From Deltaproteobacteria bacterium (GTDB taxonomy: Bacteria > Desulfobacterota > Binatia > UTPRO1), in NCBI GenBank assembly GCA_020852955.1, contig JADYZW010000031.1:1-38046 (forward strand): a stretch of DNA of 38,046 nt, written 5' to 3'. The notes below the pieces were generated by a model. The model searched no databases and was not told the origin of the DNA. It saw only the letters and a program-made list of their open reading frames with translations. Position 1 is the stretch's first letter, and every line of letters begins with the position of its first letter. The translations under genes were made by a program, and so were the position numbers. Positions 10,801 through 18,373 of this stretch are shown here, piece after piece.

Positions 10801-13009
10801 GCCGGGTCGCCTCCGCGACACCCGCGTCGCGGGCCTCCTCGAGGCCGCGGACGACGTCGCACAGCGCTTGCAGCTCCCGCCGCGCTTCCGCGCCGCTCTC
10901 GCCGAGCCGCGCCTCGAGCGCCTCGCGCGCGCGGTGCTCGTGGGCGGCGCCGGCCTCGGCTTCCGCGAGACGCGTGTGGAGGCGGTCGATCTCGGCGGTG
11001 AGCTCGCCCCACCGCGCCGCGGCCTGCGCGACGCGCTCCGCATCCTGCGGTGCGGCAAGGCGCAGACGCTCGACCTCGGCGCCGAGCCGCGCCGCCTCGG
11101 CCGCCGCGGTCGCACGCCGGCGCTCCGCCTCGCGCGCGGCCTCGAGGGCGCGGCGCAGCTCCTGCTGCCCGGACGTCACGCCGCCCGTCACCCGCGCCTC
11201 GAGCGCCTCGCGCGCGCGGTGCTCGTGGGCGGCGCCGGCCTCGGCTTCCGCGACGCGAGTTCGCAGGCGATCGATCTCGGCCGCGAGCTCGACGACCCGG
11301 GCATCGACCTCCTCGCTCGTGCCCGGCGCGAGCGCCGCCCGCACCTCGGCCTGCTCGAGCGCGGCGCGCAGACGCGCCGTGTCGGCGACGGCGGTGACCC
11401 GCGCCTCCTCTGCCTCGCGCGCAGCTTCGAGCGCGCGGCGGAGCTCCTGTTGCGCCGTGACGACGCCCAGGGTGAGCCGCGTCTCGAGCTCGTCGCGGGC
11501 GCGGTGCTCGTGCGCGGCGCCGGCCTCCGCCTCCGCGAGGCCGGCGCGGAGGCGGTCGATCTCCGCGAGGAGCGGACCGATCCGCTCGTCGCGCTGCTCG
11601 GGGCCGGCGGGTCCCGGCAGGCTCTCGAGCCGGGCGAGCTCGAGCTCGCTCCGCAGACGCGTCGCCTCCGCAACCGCCGCGAGCCGCTGGCGATCGGCGT
11701 CGCGCGCCGCGGCCAGCGCCTGACGCAGCTCTTGCTGGCCGGCGTTCAATCCGCCGGCGAGCCGACCCTCGAGCTCCTCGCGCGCCCGCTGCTCGTGCGC
11801 GGCGCCGGCCTCCGCTTCGGCAAGCTTTGCGCGCAGCCGATCGACCTCGGCCGCGAGGTCGGCGGTCTGCGCATCGACCTCGCGCGCCGGCACGGCCGCC
11901 TGCGCGGCCTCGATCCGGACGCGCTCGAGCTCCGCCCGCAGCCGCGCGCTCTCGGCGAGGGCCGCCATGCGGCCGTTCTCGGCCTCGCGCACGGCGTCCT
12001 GCGCGCGCTGCAGCTCGAGGCGGCCGGCCGAGGCGCCGCCGGCGTGACGCGCTTCGATCTCTTCCCGCGTCCGGCGCTCACGGGCTTCGGCCGCCTCGAC
12101 GTCCGCGAGCCGCGCGCGCAGCCGATCGAGCTCGGCGGCGCGCGCCCCCTCGGCGGCCTGCGCGGCGGCGAGAGTTTTCGTCAGCCGATCGCGCTCCTGC
12201 TCGACGCGCGCGAGCGCCGCAACGGCGGCCGCGCTCGCCGGACGCGGCGGCGCGGGGGACGCCGGCATGCCCGAGCGCGCGGCGGGAGCGCCCGGGGACG
12301 CGCCGGCGTTGCTCGCCGGCGTCGGTCCCGGCGCAAGCGCCGGCGTGGCGTTCCGGTTCTCGGCGTGGCGGCGGGTCGCGTCGATGACGCGGGCAACCTC
12401 CTGGAGGGGCGCCTCCACGGCGTGCAGCTGGCGCTCGGCGAACGTCCGCGGGCGAAGCGCCACGAGGACGATGCTCGCGAGCGGCTTCTGGTCGCTGTAG
12501 AGCGGCAGGCAGACCACCGCGCTCATCTCGCTCGCTTCCTCGACGAGCGGCGGTACGAAGCGGTTCTGCGACGCGTTCTCGATCAGGTACGCGCGGCCGT
12601 TCACCAGGCCGTGCATGGGCATCTCCCACGCGTCGGCCTCGCCCTTCCGAATGATGCGGAGCCGGCGGCAGCCCTCGTCGGAGAGCCCCGCCTCGGCCGC
12701 GAGGCGGAGGAGGCGCTGGCGCACATCGTAGAGGCAGATGGCTCCGGCCGCCGCCCCGATCGATTCGATGATGGCGCGGAGCATCGGCTCGAGCGCGTCC
12801 TCGGGCGAGGGCACCTCGGCTGCGATCGCCCGCAGGCGCGTCGTCAGCTGATCCTCGCCGCGGGCGGGCTCGGCGGCGCGCCACGGTCGCTTGGGCGGAG
12901 CGGACAGACCGGCGGCGTCGGACGCGAAGCCCACGGCCTGAGAATCTGCAACGCGTGTGCCCGCGGCTTCGGCCAGGATTCCGCCTCTCCCGCGGTGCGA
13001 CAGCAGCAC
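7835..13009 (-). CDS. Giant GAF / coiled-coil / receiver-like protein
   Basis: A 1724-residue protein. Residues about 55-210 look like a GAF domain (RAIIESIGAAAGAICLYD, GLVNGRAYLIENA, SAVVCLPLYSDQKPLASIVLVAL). About 260-1440 is Ala/Glu/Arg-rich coiled coil with two sets of internal repeats: a 95-residue set (units starting LAEAEAGAAHE) and a longer set (ERDRLAADLEGA). The last about 250 residues resemble two degenerate receiver domains. The final one keeps the Asp site (HAVVADLGAP), but the acidic pair and conserved Lys are not typical. A cytoplasmic scaffold or polarity/signalling role is possible but not shown. No transmembrane segment or signal peptide is evident. The start is uncertain: GTG at 13009 is the furthest, with no clear ribosome site; a second GTG is near codon 26. 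The plus-strand reading frame across this gene is a GC artefact. Confidence 0.75.
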   Translation of the reverse strand: MLLSHRGRGGILAEAAGTRVADSQAVGFASDAAGLSAPPKRPWRAAEPARGEDQLTTRLRAIAAEVPSPEDALEPMLRAIIESIGAAAGAICLYDVRQRLLRLAAEAGLSDEGCRRLRIIRKGEADAWEMPMHGLVNGRAYLIENASQNRFVPPLVEEASEMSAVVCLPLYSDQKPLASIVLVALRPRTFAERQLHAVEAPLQEVARVIDATRRHAENRNATPALAPGPTPASNAGASPGAPAARSGMPASPAPPRPASAAAVAALARVEQERDRLTKTLAAAQAAEGARAAELDRLRARLADVEAAEARERRTREEIEARHAGGASAGRLELQRAQDAVREAENGRMAALAESARLRAELERVRIEAAQAAVPAREVDAQTADLAAEVDRLRAKLAEAEAGAAHEQRAREELEGRLAGGLNAGQQELRQALAAARDADRQRLAAVAEATRLRSELELARLESLPGPAGPEQRDERIGPLLAEIDRLRAGLAEAEAGAAHEHRARDELETRLTLGVVTAQQELRRALEAAREAEEARVTAVADTARLRAALEQAEVRAALAPGTSEEVDARVVELAAEIDRLRTRVAEAEAGAAHEHRAREALEARVTGGVTSGQQELRRALEAAREAERRRATAAAEAARLGAEVERLRLAAPQDAERVAQAAARWGELTAEIDRLHTRLAEAEAGAAHEHRAREALEARLGESGAEARRELQALCDVVRGLEEARDAGVAEATRLGQQLDDARRAAARLPEIASQGESRAAALTAEVQTLSARLVETEASLSEERSARAAVERRIAALDSEAARARAEALDELRARDGEERARLAETERALGRVRDEAAGETAAIREALARLGAEHAALREVHAATAAERDRLDAALADAAAATARADAALADARADVAARRQATAAALDRSAAAETRVAEREAELAALREAFAVETATLAARVEQLGAEGDRLRAAQSVLGAERDRLAADLEGTIAAKGHLERSFQQATEESRERERAALAAAEAQAALASEREAELAALDERFATEVALRDDRLREVVGELDGQREALASLRAEQDRLTAEIEGAAAGRTLLEGALADALDEARGRATDLHEARGHTWDLALRFEQAEATLALRDEEHAAQVARLTARLETFLAAADELREAHASIGAECDRLSADLEGALAAKAHLEEAFQGALDAGRAREREAEEHLGGARAHHWATAARLVEIEQRLTALYEERAAEAATLSARLGALEADADRLRETGAALSGERDRLAADLEGAAAAKTHLEEALRGALEAARTREQDAATLLQESRGQAWTTALRLAEAEVFLRALGDERSAEVAALTARADALADDVERLREAETRAAHERDRLAGERAGAQAAQERLETTLAEARAREQELAARVGELEGETIALRTDLATAESARAAAAAAQTEAEAARAEAEAGRVEAEAGRAAAVAARAGGLRAGVPPAPPPRSASSPCPVGPALSPASAIRSGTPVSRVVAVLDDEGAWSGAADGGGDLVIATPTEESVAKLVAAGPGRVLVNVAAAGAMKALLAIRAGAATTQIFGYVAAGGADRALPLGRVEPASRPLAPDAIVAALGALAPAKARVVTVGADVDALLSLRQALVRQGTSVSLAWDAKQAIDLLDMINPHAVVADLGAPQDAAAVLARVAASSPVPIAVLIEGTSDVAGPLATVLNHPEVAPRIGSRAEILAAVSRLRGAESRPAASPARPLGPKR
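10695..11835 (-). repeat. About four tandem 285-bp repeats inside the coiled-coil gene
   Basis: The DNA around GCGGTGCTCGTG recurs near 10931, 11216, 11501 and 11789, at a spacing of about 285 bases. This matches a 95-residue protein repeat with a near-invariant start (LAEAEAGAAHEHRARE) and an AAEIDRLRTR-type end. Limits are approximate. The repeats are similar at base level, not only in protein, which suggests recent duplication or ongoing gene conversion. Confidence 0.75.
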
Positions 13010-13147
13010 AAAACCGACGGAGGCGACATCCCCGCGTCGCGCGCCGCCCGCACCCGCTCACGGGAATGCGACGACAGGTCGCACAGGCTCGGGAGGCGGC
13101 GCGCGGGAGCGGACCGACGCGGGCCGGCCGGCCCCGCGCGCCCTTCT

Positions 13148-13429
13148 TCAGAGATACGGGCGGACCGCCGCGAACGCGTCACGCGCGGCGTGGGCCCGTC
13201 CGACGTCGAGGACGTCCTCGAGCTTCCGAAGCTGCAGGATCATCTGATCGAGGCGGTCGTCGTCGTGAACGAGGAGCAGGATGGCGCTCCGGGTGGCGTC
13301 CTCGATCGGGAGGCAGAGGATGCCTTCCACGTTGAAGGCGCGGCGCGCGAAGAGGCCGCAGACGTGGGACATGACTCCCGGGTGGTTGCGAACGTGCAAG
13401 CGCAGCACGACGTCAGCATGCGGTCGCAT
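13148..13429 (-). CDS. ilvN: Acetolactate synthase small (regulatory) subunit
   Basis: A 93-residue single ACT-domain protein: [33 protein letters not shown], then an [12 protein letters not shown] segment. This is the short IlvN/IlvM type (enteric IlvN is about 96 residues), not the roughly 160-residue IlvH type with an extra C-terminal domain. It would bind valine and stimulate and feedback-inhibit the large subunit. The ATG at 13429 has GGAGGAG upstream and overlaps the end of ilvB by 17 bases, so translation is coupled. Confidence 0.92.
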   Translation of the reverse strand: MRPHADVVLRLHVRNHPGVMSHVCGLFARRAFNVEGILCLPIEDATRSAILLLVHDDDRLDQMILQLRKLEDVLDVGRAHAARDAFAAVRPYL

Positions 13430-15098
13430 GGAGCTCTCCTCCGATCATGTCGCGGTTGGCGCCGCCGGGCGGCACCATCGGGTAGACGTTCTCGGCTGCG
13501 TCGATCGGCACGTTGACGAGGCCGGGGCCGGGCGCCGCGAGTGCCTCCGCGAGCGTCGCGCGAGGATCGACAACGGCGCCGAGATCCCAGGCGCGGACGC
13601 CGAAGCCGCGCGCGATGGCCGGGAAGTCGGGCTCGGCGTGGAAGCGCGAGGCGTGGTAGCGGCCGCCGAAGAAGAGCTCCTGGTGCTGGCGCACGAGGCC
13701 GAGGTGCGCGTTGTTGAGCAGCACGACCTTCACGTCGACGTTCTCCTCGGCCGCGGTCGCGAGCTCCTGCACGTTCATGAGGAGGCTGCCGTCGCCGCTG
13801 AAGCACACCACCGGTCGCCCCGGCGCGGCGAGGGCCGCGCCGATCGCGGCGGGCAGGCCGAAGCCCATGGTGCCGAGTCCGCCGGAGGTGAGCCATTGAC
13901 GCGGGCGGGAGCAGGGGAATGCCTGCGCCGCCCACATCTGGTGCTGGCCGACGTCGGTCGTGACGATCGCGTCCGGCGGCAGCACGGCGGCGGTGTGCCG
14001 GATGATGCCGTAGGGATCGAGCGGATCGTCGGGGGCGCGCATCACCAGCGGGTGCTCGGCGCGGAGCCGCGCGATCCGACGCGTCCACGCGGGGCGCGAC
14101 GCGGGCGCCACCGCCGCCGCGAGGGCGCGAAGCGTCGCGCCCACGTCCGCACGGATCCCGAGCGTCGGCGTCTTGATCTTGCCGAGCTCGCTCGCGTCGA
14201 TGTCCACGTGGACGATGCGCGCCCCGGGACAGAACTCCGCCGCCTTCCCGGTCGCGCGGTCGTCGAAGCGGATGCCGAGGCCGACCAGCAGGTCGCATTC
14301 CTCGAGCACCATGTTGGTCGAGCGGGCGGCGTGCATGCCGACCATCCCGAGGCAGCGCGGATGATCGTGCGGCAGCGCGCCGAGGCCGAGGAGCGTCGTG
14401 GCGGTCGGGAGCGCGGCCTTGTCGACGAGGCGCCGGAGCGTCTGCGCGGCATCGGCGGCGACGACGCCGGCCCCGATGAGCAGGACCGGCCGCTCGGCCG
14501 CGTCGATCATGGCCGCGGCGCGCGCGACGTCCTCGGCGCGCGGCGGCGGCGGTGGGTCCGGACGGCCCGGCGCCGGGAGGACGTCGATGTCGACCGCCTC
14601 GTTCTGGACGTCCTTCGGGACGTCGATCACGATCGGTCCCGGCCGACCCGAGGCCGCGATGCGAAAGGCGGCGGGCACGACGTCGAGCAGCTCGGCCGCC
14701 GACCGCACGAGGAAGTTGTGCTTGGTGATCGGCACGGTGAGCCCGTAGGTGTCGATCTCCTGGAACGCGTCGGTGCCGATCATCGCGCGCGGCACCTGGC
14801 CCGTGACGGCAACGAGCGGGATCGAGTCGAGCTTGGCGTCGGCGATCGCCGTGAGGAGGTTCGTGGCGCCGGGACCCGACGTTGCGAAGCAGACCGCCGG
14901 CCGGCCCGTGACGCGCGCCATGCCCTGCGCAATGAAGCCCGCGCCCTGCTCGTGGCGCGCGAGCACGTGCCGGATGCGGCTGGCGCGGAGCGCATCGTAG
15001 AGCGGGAGGTTGCAGCCGCCGGGAATGCCGGCGATCGTGCCGACACCCTGGCGCTCGAGGAGGCGGAGCATCAGTTCCGCACCCGTCATTCTCTTCAT
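13413..15098 (-). CDS. ilvB: Acetolactate synthase large (catalytic) subunit
   Basis: A 561-residue thiamine-diphosphate enzyme for the first common step of valine/leucine/isoleucine synthesis: two pyruvate to acetolactate, or pyruvate plus 2-oxobutyrate. The catalytic Glu is E50 in [12 protein letters not shown]. The FAD/central region contains GTDAFQE and ITKHNFLV. The ThDP motif runs from GDGSLLMN (about 434) to LLNN (about 463), and [10 protein letters not shown] and [17 protein letters not shown] are conserved. Both sequence and length match the enteric IlvB type closely. The ATG at 15098 has AAGGAGAG upstream. Expression is probably controlled by the valine leader and terminator directly upstream (15158-15316). 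Confidence 0.95.
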   Translation of the reverse strand: MKRMTGAELMLRLLERQGVGTIAGIPGGCNLPLYDALRASRIRHVLARHEQGAGFIAQGMARVTGRPAVCFATSGPGATNLLTAIADAKLDSIPLVAVTGQVPRAMIGTDAFQEIDTYGLTVPITKHNFLVRSAAELLDVVPAAFRIAASGRPGPIVIDVPKDVQNEAVDIDVLPAPGRPDPPPPPRAEDVARAAAMIDAAERPVLLIGAGVVAADAAQTLRRLVDKAALPTATTLLGLGALPHDHPRCLGMVGMHAARSTNMVLEECDLLVGLGIRFDDRATGKAAEFCPGARIVHVDIDASELGKIKTPTLGIRADVGATLRALAAAVAPASRPAWTRRIARLRAEHPLVMRAPDDPLDPYGIIRHTAAVLPPDAIVTTDVGQHQMWAAQAFPCSRPRQWLTSGGLGTMGFGLPAAIGAALAAPGRPVVCFSGDGSLLMNVQELATAAEENVDVKVVLLNNAHLGLVRQHQELFFGGRYHASRFHAEPDFPAIARGFGVRAWDLGAVVDPRATLAEALAAPGPGLVNVPIDAAENVYPMVPPGGANRDMIGGELHATAC

Positions 15099-15157
15099 GG
15101 GAGCCTCTCCTTTCGGACCTGCTCCCTGACGGCCTCCGGCTCGGAAAACGAGGGCCA

Positions 15158-15199
15158 GAAAAACGAAACCCCCGCTCGGCCTTCGCGCCGGCAGGGGTT
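15158..15199 (-). terminator. ilvB attenuator terminator
   Basis: On the minus strand, AACCCC (15199-15194) pairs with GGGGTT (15172-15167). An inner GC stem extends it (GCCG with CGGC, loop of six), and it is followed by a T-rich run (TTTCGTTTTTC). It lies between the leader peptide stop (15224) and the ilvB start (15098), and ilvB keeps its own ribosome site downstream. This is the expected form of an intrinsic terminator used for attenuation. Confidence 0.8.
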
Positions 15200-15224
15200 G
15201 GAAGCTGCGTTGAACGATCCCCGC
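15191..15224 (-). promoter_or_regulatory. Possible antiterminator pairing at the leader stop codon
   Basis: GCGGGG (15224-15219), which begins at the last base of the leader's TAG stop, can pair with CCCCTGC (15197-15191), the 5' arm of the terminator, with one bulged base. A ribosome finishing the leader would cover GCGGGG and let the terminator form. A ribosome stalled upstream at valine codons would leave it free to pair and block termination. The pairing was found by eye; energies were not computed. Confidence 0.55.
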
Positions 15225-15316
15225 TAGGACGCGACGGCCTCGACGACCGATACGACGACCACGACGACGACAGCGACGCTGCGGAACCGGAGCTGGTCGT
15301 GGCCGGCGGGATGCAT
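15224..15316 (-). CDS. Valine-rich leader peptide of the ilvBN operon
   Basis: A 30-codon ORF on the minus strand: MHPAGHDQLRFRSVA, then seven consecutive Val codons, then SVVEAVAS and a TAG stop. Eleven of 30 residues are Val. The length and the Val run resemble the 32-residue enteric IvbL leader ahead of ilvBN, and no Ile appears. It would act as a sensor of charged tRNA-Val rather than as a product. The ATG at 15316 is preferred by position just after a weak promoter-like site. No good ribosome site is visible, and the frame is open further upstream with another ATG at 15370, so the start is not certain. Confidence 0.75.
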   Translation of the reverse strand: MHPAGHDQLRFRSVAVVVVVVVSVVEAVAS

Positions 15317-15327
15317 CGGCGGCGAAG

Positions 15328-15354
15328 CTACTACGCCCGCGTGGCGAGAGGCAA
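15328..15354 (-). promoter_or_regulatory. Weak promoter-like site before the ilvBN leader
   Basis: On the minus strand TTGCCT (15354-15349) and TAGTAG (15333-15328) are spaced by 15 bases, which is shorter than the preferred 17. The site lies just before the leader ATG in the 124 bases between the sulfatase stop and the leader. It is a candidate only; transcription could also start inside or before the sulfatase gene. Confidence 0.25.
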
Positions 15355-15440
15355 GCGGGATTTCGCGCATTCGGGGCGGGGCGCCTTCGGAGCGATGGCC
15401 CCCCGCTTCGGGATCGCACCCGACGGCGCGCGGCACCCCT

Positions 15441-16841
15441 TCACGGCAGCACACCGGCGACGCTCTTCCACCGGCGCGCCGGATCGTCGGTCGCGTCGAG
15501 CCAGCGCCCCAGGCGTCGCGCGAGGTCGCGCCGCGCCGCCGCCCCGGCCTCGTCGTCGAGGAGGTTCCGGCGCTCCTCGGGGTCGGCGGTCAGGTCGTAG
15601 AGCTCCGCCGCGCGCGGCTCGCGCCAGACGATGAGCTTGTGGGCGGGCGTCCGCACGGCCCGGTACTCCACCTCTGGAACGTTCGGGCGCGCGACGTCGG
15701 CGAGCTCGATGAAGGCGTCCTCGGGAGCCGCTTTCGGGTCGCCGCGCAGGAGTCCCCCGAGATCGCGACCACGCCAGCGCTTCTCCGGGGCCGCACCCGC
15801 GGCCGCGAGGATCGTCGGCGGCAGGTCGAGCGTCGACACCGCATGGTCGTCCACGACGCCGCCCACGACGTGCGGGCCGCGCACGATCAGCGGTACGCGC
15901 ACCGCCGCCTCGTAGGGGTAGCGCTTCCCCTGAAACGCGTGCCCTTCGTCGGTGCCGACGTCGCGGCTGCCGAGCATGAAGCCGTTGTCGCTCAGGAAGA
16001 CGACGAGCGTCCGGCCGGCGAGCTGCCGCCGGTCGAGCGCGTCGAGCACCCGACCGAGCTGACGGTCCGCCATGGTGACCGCCTCGCAGTACTCCCGGAG
16101 CTTGCGCGGCTCGGCGTCGCGCGGGAGTCCGGGCGGCCAGAGGGTGCGCTCGTCCCTCCCCGCATAGCGCCGGACCACGTCGGGCGGGTTCGGGGCGAAG
16201 GGAGCATGCGGCGCCGACAGCGCGACCCAGAGGAAGAAGGGGCCTGCCGTCGCCGCGTCGCTCTCGAGGAAGGAGACCGCATCGTCGCCGAAGATCTCGT
16301 TCGTGTAGCCCGCCGGCGCGAGCGGAACCCCCTCGGCTCCGCGGACCAATCCCGTCGCCTGCGAGTAGGGCGCGATCCCCGGAGGCATCCACGTCCGGAC
16401 GTCCTCGAACCCGGCTTCGCCCGGCGAGAAATCCACGTGCCACTTTCCGACGAGGATGGTTCGATACCCGGCGGCGCGGAGCGCCCGCGGCAGCATGGGA
16501 AGGCTGGAGGCGGCGGGGACGGCGGCTCCGCGCGACGTGTTCGAGAAGCGTCCGTGCTGATGCGCCGCGAGCCCCGTGAGGAGCGTCACCCGCGACGGGG
16601 AGCACTGGGGCGCGAGCGCGGTCGCCTGCCGGAAGAAAACGCCCTCGCGGGCGAGCCGATCCATCGCCGGGGTCGCGATCGCCGGGTTGCCCGCGGCCCC
16701 GAGCATGTCCCAGCGCTGATCGTCCGACACGACCACCACGACGTTCGTCCGCGCCGCCTTCGCGGGCTCCGCCGGCGTCACCGCGATCGCCGTCGTCCGG
16801 AGGCCGAGGACGAGCGCGAGCGTGATGACCATTCGCGTCAC
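15441..16841 (-). CDS. Secreted type I sulfatase
   Basis: A 466-residue arylsulfatase-family enzyme with an N-terminal signal peptide (about residues 1-20, hydrophobic VITLALVLGL core). Metal-binding Asp residues sit in VVVSDDQRWD (about 36-45). The canonical formylglycine site C-S-P-S-R is at C80. KWHVD, ALSAPHAPF and FLSDNGFMLGS follow in family order, with a C-terminal region ending LYDLTADPEERRNL. It would hydrolyse sulfate esters in the periplasm or outside; the substrate is unknown. The GTG at 16841 has AGGA about seven bases upstream; an ATG three codons later is the alternative. An activating formylglycine-generating enzyme is not in the window. Confidence 0.9.
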   Translation of the reverse strand: MTRMVITLALVLGLRTTAIAVTPAEPAKAARTNVVVVVSDDQRWDMLGAAGNPAIATPAMDRLAREGVFFRQATALAPQCSPSRVTLLTGLAAHQHGRFSNTSRGAAVPAASSLPMLPRALRAAGYRTILVGKWHVDFSPGEAGFEDVRTWMPPGIAPYSQATGLVRGAEGVPLAPAGYTNEIFGDDAVSFLESDAATAGPFFLWVALSAPHAPFAPNPPDVVRRYAGRDERTLWPPGLPRDAEPRKLREYCEAVTMADRQLGRVLDALDRRQLAGRTLVVFLSDNGFMLGSRDVGTDEGHAFQGKRYPYEAAVRVPLIVRGPHVVGGVVDDHAVSTLDLPPTILAAAGAAPEKRWRGRDLGGLLRGDPKAAPEDAFIELADVARPNVPEVEYRAVRTPAHKLIVWREPRAAELYDLTADPEERRNLLDDEAGAAARRDLARRLGRWLDATDDPARRWKSVAGVLP

Positions 16842-17118
16842 GCCACGGTCCTAACCGCAACGCGCGGCGTCTGCCAAGCGGTGCCGGGCGCTCGCATGCC
16901 GCGACCGGTCGCGCGACGCGGAGGGCGCGACGCGGGTCGGCCGTTGGCAGGAGCCCTCCCGGTCGGCTCCGGGCGCGTTTTTTCGCTTGCCTCGTGCGAA
17001 GCGTCGGTGCTAACGCGGGCGGCCAGTAGGTCCGCACCACGCGCACCGCACGCTGAGCGCTCCGCGCACCATCGCACCTCGAGAGCGTCGAACGATCATC
17101 ACCGACGAGGAGGAGACG

Positions 17119-18240
17119 ATGGCGGCGAGGGTCGCGATCTGGGGAGCAACGTCCGTGCGGGCATTGCGGCTCGCCACGGCGGCAGCCGTCGTGCTCCTGG
17201 CCGCTCGAACGTCCTCCGCGATCGAAGCGCAGGACGAGTGCGTCAATGCCGCGCCCATCGGCAGCGTGCGCTTCGCGGAGACCGTCGACGCGCGGACGGC
17301 CACCACGGGCGTCGACGATCCATTGCAGTCGTGCTCGACCGGTGGACCGAACCGGAACGCGAACAGCGTCTGGTACCGCTATGTCGCGCCGGCGACCGGC
17401 ACGCTCACGGTTGCCACGATGACGATGCCCTTCCCCGGCAATCCCCCGACCATCGTCACGGTCTCCACGGGCGGCTGCGCTAACCTGAAGGAGATCGCGT
17501 GCGCGGACGACCCGCTGCGCGGCGACACGGCCGTCGCGGCTCGCGTGAACGCGGCGAGCACCTACTGGATCGAGATCGCCACCGAGCCCGGCACCTCGGG
17601 CGGCCTCATGGCCGTGACGATGGCGCTCGACCCCGACAGCCCGATCTGTCCGATCGGCGGCGGCACGTTCCTCAAGGGTGCCGTGAATCTGGTCGGGCTC
17701 GGAGCACCCTACGGCAACGAGCGGCTGAAGATCACCGCGCGTCTCGTCTTTCCGGAGCCGCTCCCACAGCACGCGATCGACGGCCTGCAGTTGCTGCTCG
17801 ACAGCTTCGTCCCCGAGTACGCGTCGCTCGCCGAATGGTCGGCGCGCACGGTCGCCATCCCCGCCGGCGGACCGGGCAAGGGATGCGATCCGCGCGACGG
17901 ATGGACGACGTCGAAGAACGGGGCCAGCCGACGCTATCGCAATCACTCGAACGCTCTCCCGCCGGCGTGCGGGCGCGGCTCCGCCAACGGCCTCAAGGAA
18001 ATACGCCTGCTCCGGAAGTCGTCCGACTGGCGCATCGTCGACCTGAAGGTGCGGGCCAAGGACATGCAACTCCCGAATCCGCCGGCGTTCGAGTTCGGAC
18101 ACGACGCGCTCGTGTGGCTCTCGACGACGGTCGGCGCGACGCTCGGACCCGAGACCGCCGGCCGGTGCGCCAACACACGGCCACCGCTCGTGTGCGTCCG
18201 GAACGGCACGGGAACCGCGATCACCTGCAAGCGGCTGTGA
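17119..18240 (+). CDS. Secreted protein of unknown function, pre-peptidase-like region
   Basis: A 373-residue protein with a clear signal peptide (hydrophobic AAAVVLLAA core, cleavage probably near SSA, about residues 34-36). Residues about 40-175 resemble the beta-sandwich pre-peptidase C-terminal type region: DECVNAAPIG, SVWYRYVAPATGTLTV, STYWIEIAT. The second half (about 180-373) is Cys-containing (at least six Cys) and not recognised. No catalytic motif is visible. The ATG has GAGGAGGAG directly upstream, a strong start. It is divergent from the sulfatase. A role as an exported binding or structural protein is only a guess. Confidence 0.75.
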   Translation: MAARVAIWGATSVRALRLATAAAVVLLAARTSSAIEAQDECVNAAPIGSVRFAETVDARTATTGVDDPLQSCSTGGPNRNANSVWYRYVAPATGTLTVATMTMPFPGNPPTIVTVSTGGCANLKEIACADDPLRGDTAVAARVNAASTYWIEIATEPGTSGGLMAVTMALDPDSPICPIGGGTFLKGAVNLVGLGAPYGNERLKITARLVFPEPLPQHAIDGLQLLLDSFVPEYASLAEWSARTVAIPAGGPGKGCDPRDGWTTSKNGASRRYRNHSNALPPACGRGSANGLKEIRLLRKSSDWRIVDLKVRAKDMQLPNPPAFEFGHDALVWLSTTVGATLGPETAGRCANTRPPLVCVRNGTGTAITCKRL

Positions 18241-18373
18241 CCGTGGCGGCGTAGCGGAACGGGCCGCTTGCGCGGGCGGCGGCTGCGCCCCACCGAAGGC
18301 CCGGCTCGTCCCTGGTCCTCGCGGCGTCGCTTCGCTAGACACCGCAGGTGACCTCCCCGAGCCTTCGTGGGTT

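Noticed and set aside
8096..13516. 1806-codon open frame on the plus strand across the coiled-coil gene
   Set aside because: It is Arg/Leu/Gly-rich with no domain, and mirrors the GC-rich codon pattern of the minus-strand gene, which has a GAF domain and heptads. It also runs through ilvN.
15227..15285. GAC/GTC trinucleotide tract as a simple repeat
   Set aside because: On the minus strand it is the valine codon run of the ilvB leader, with the stop, antiterminator and terminator in place, so a functional reading is better.
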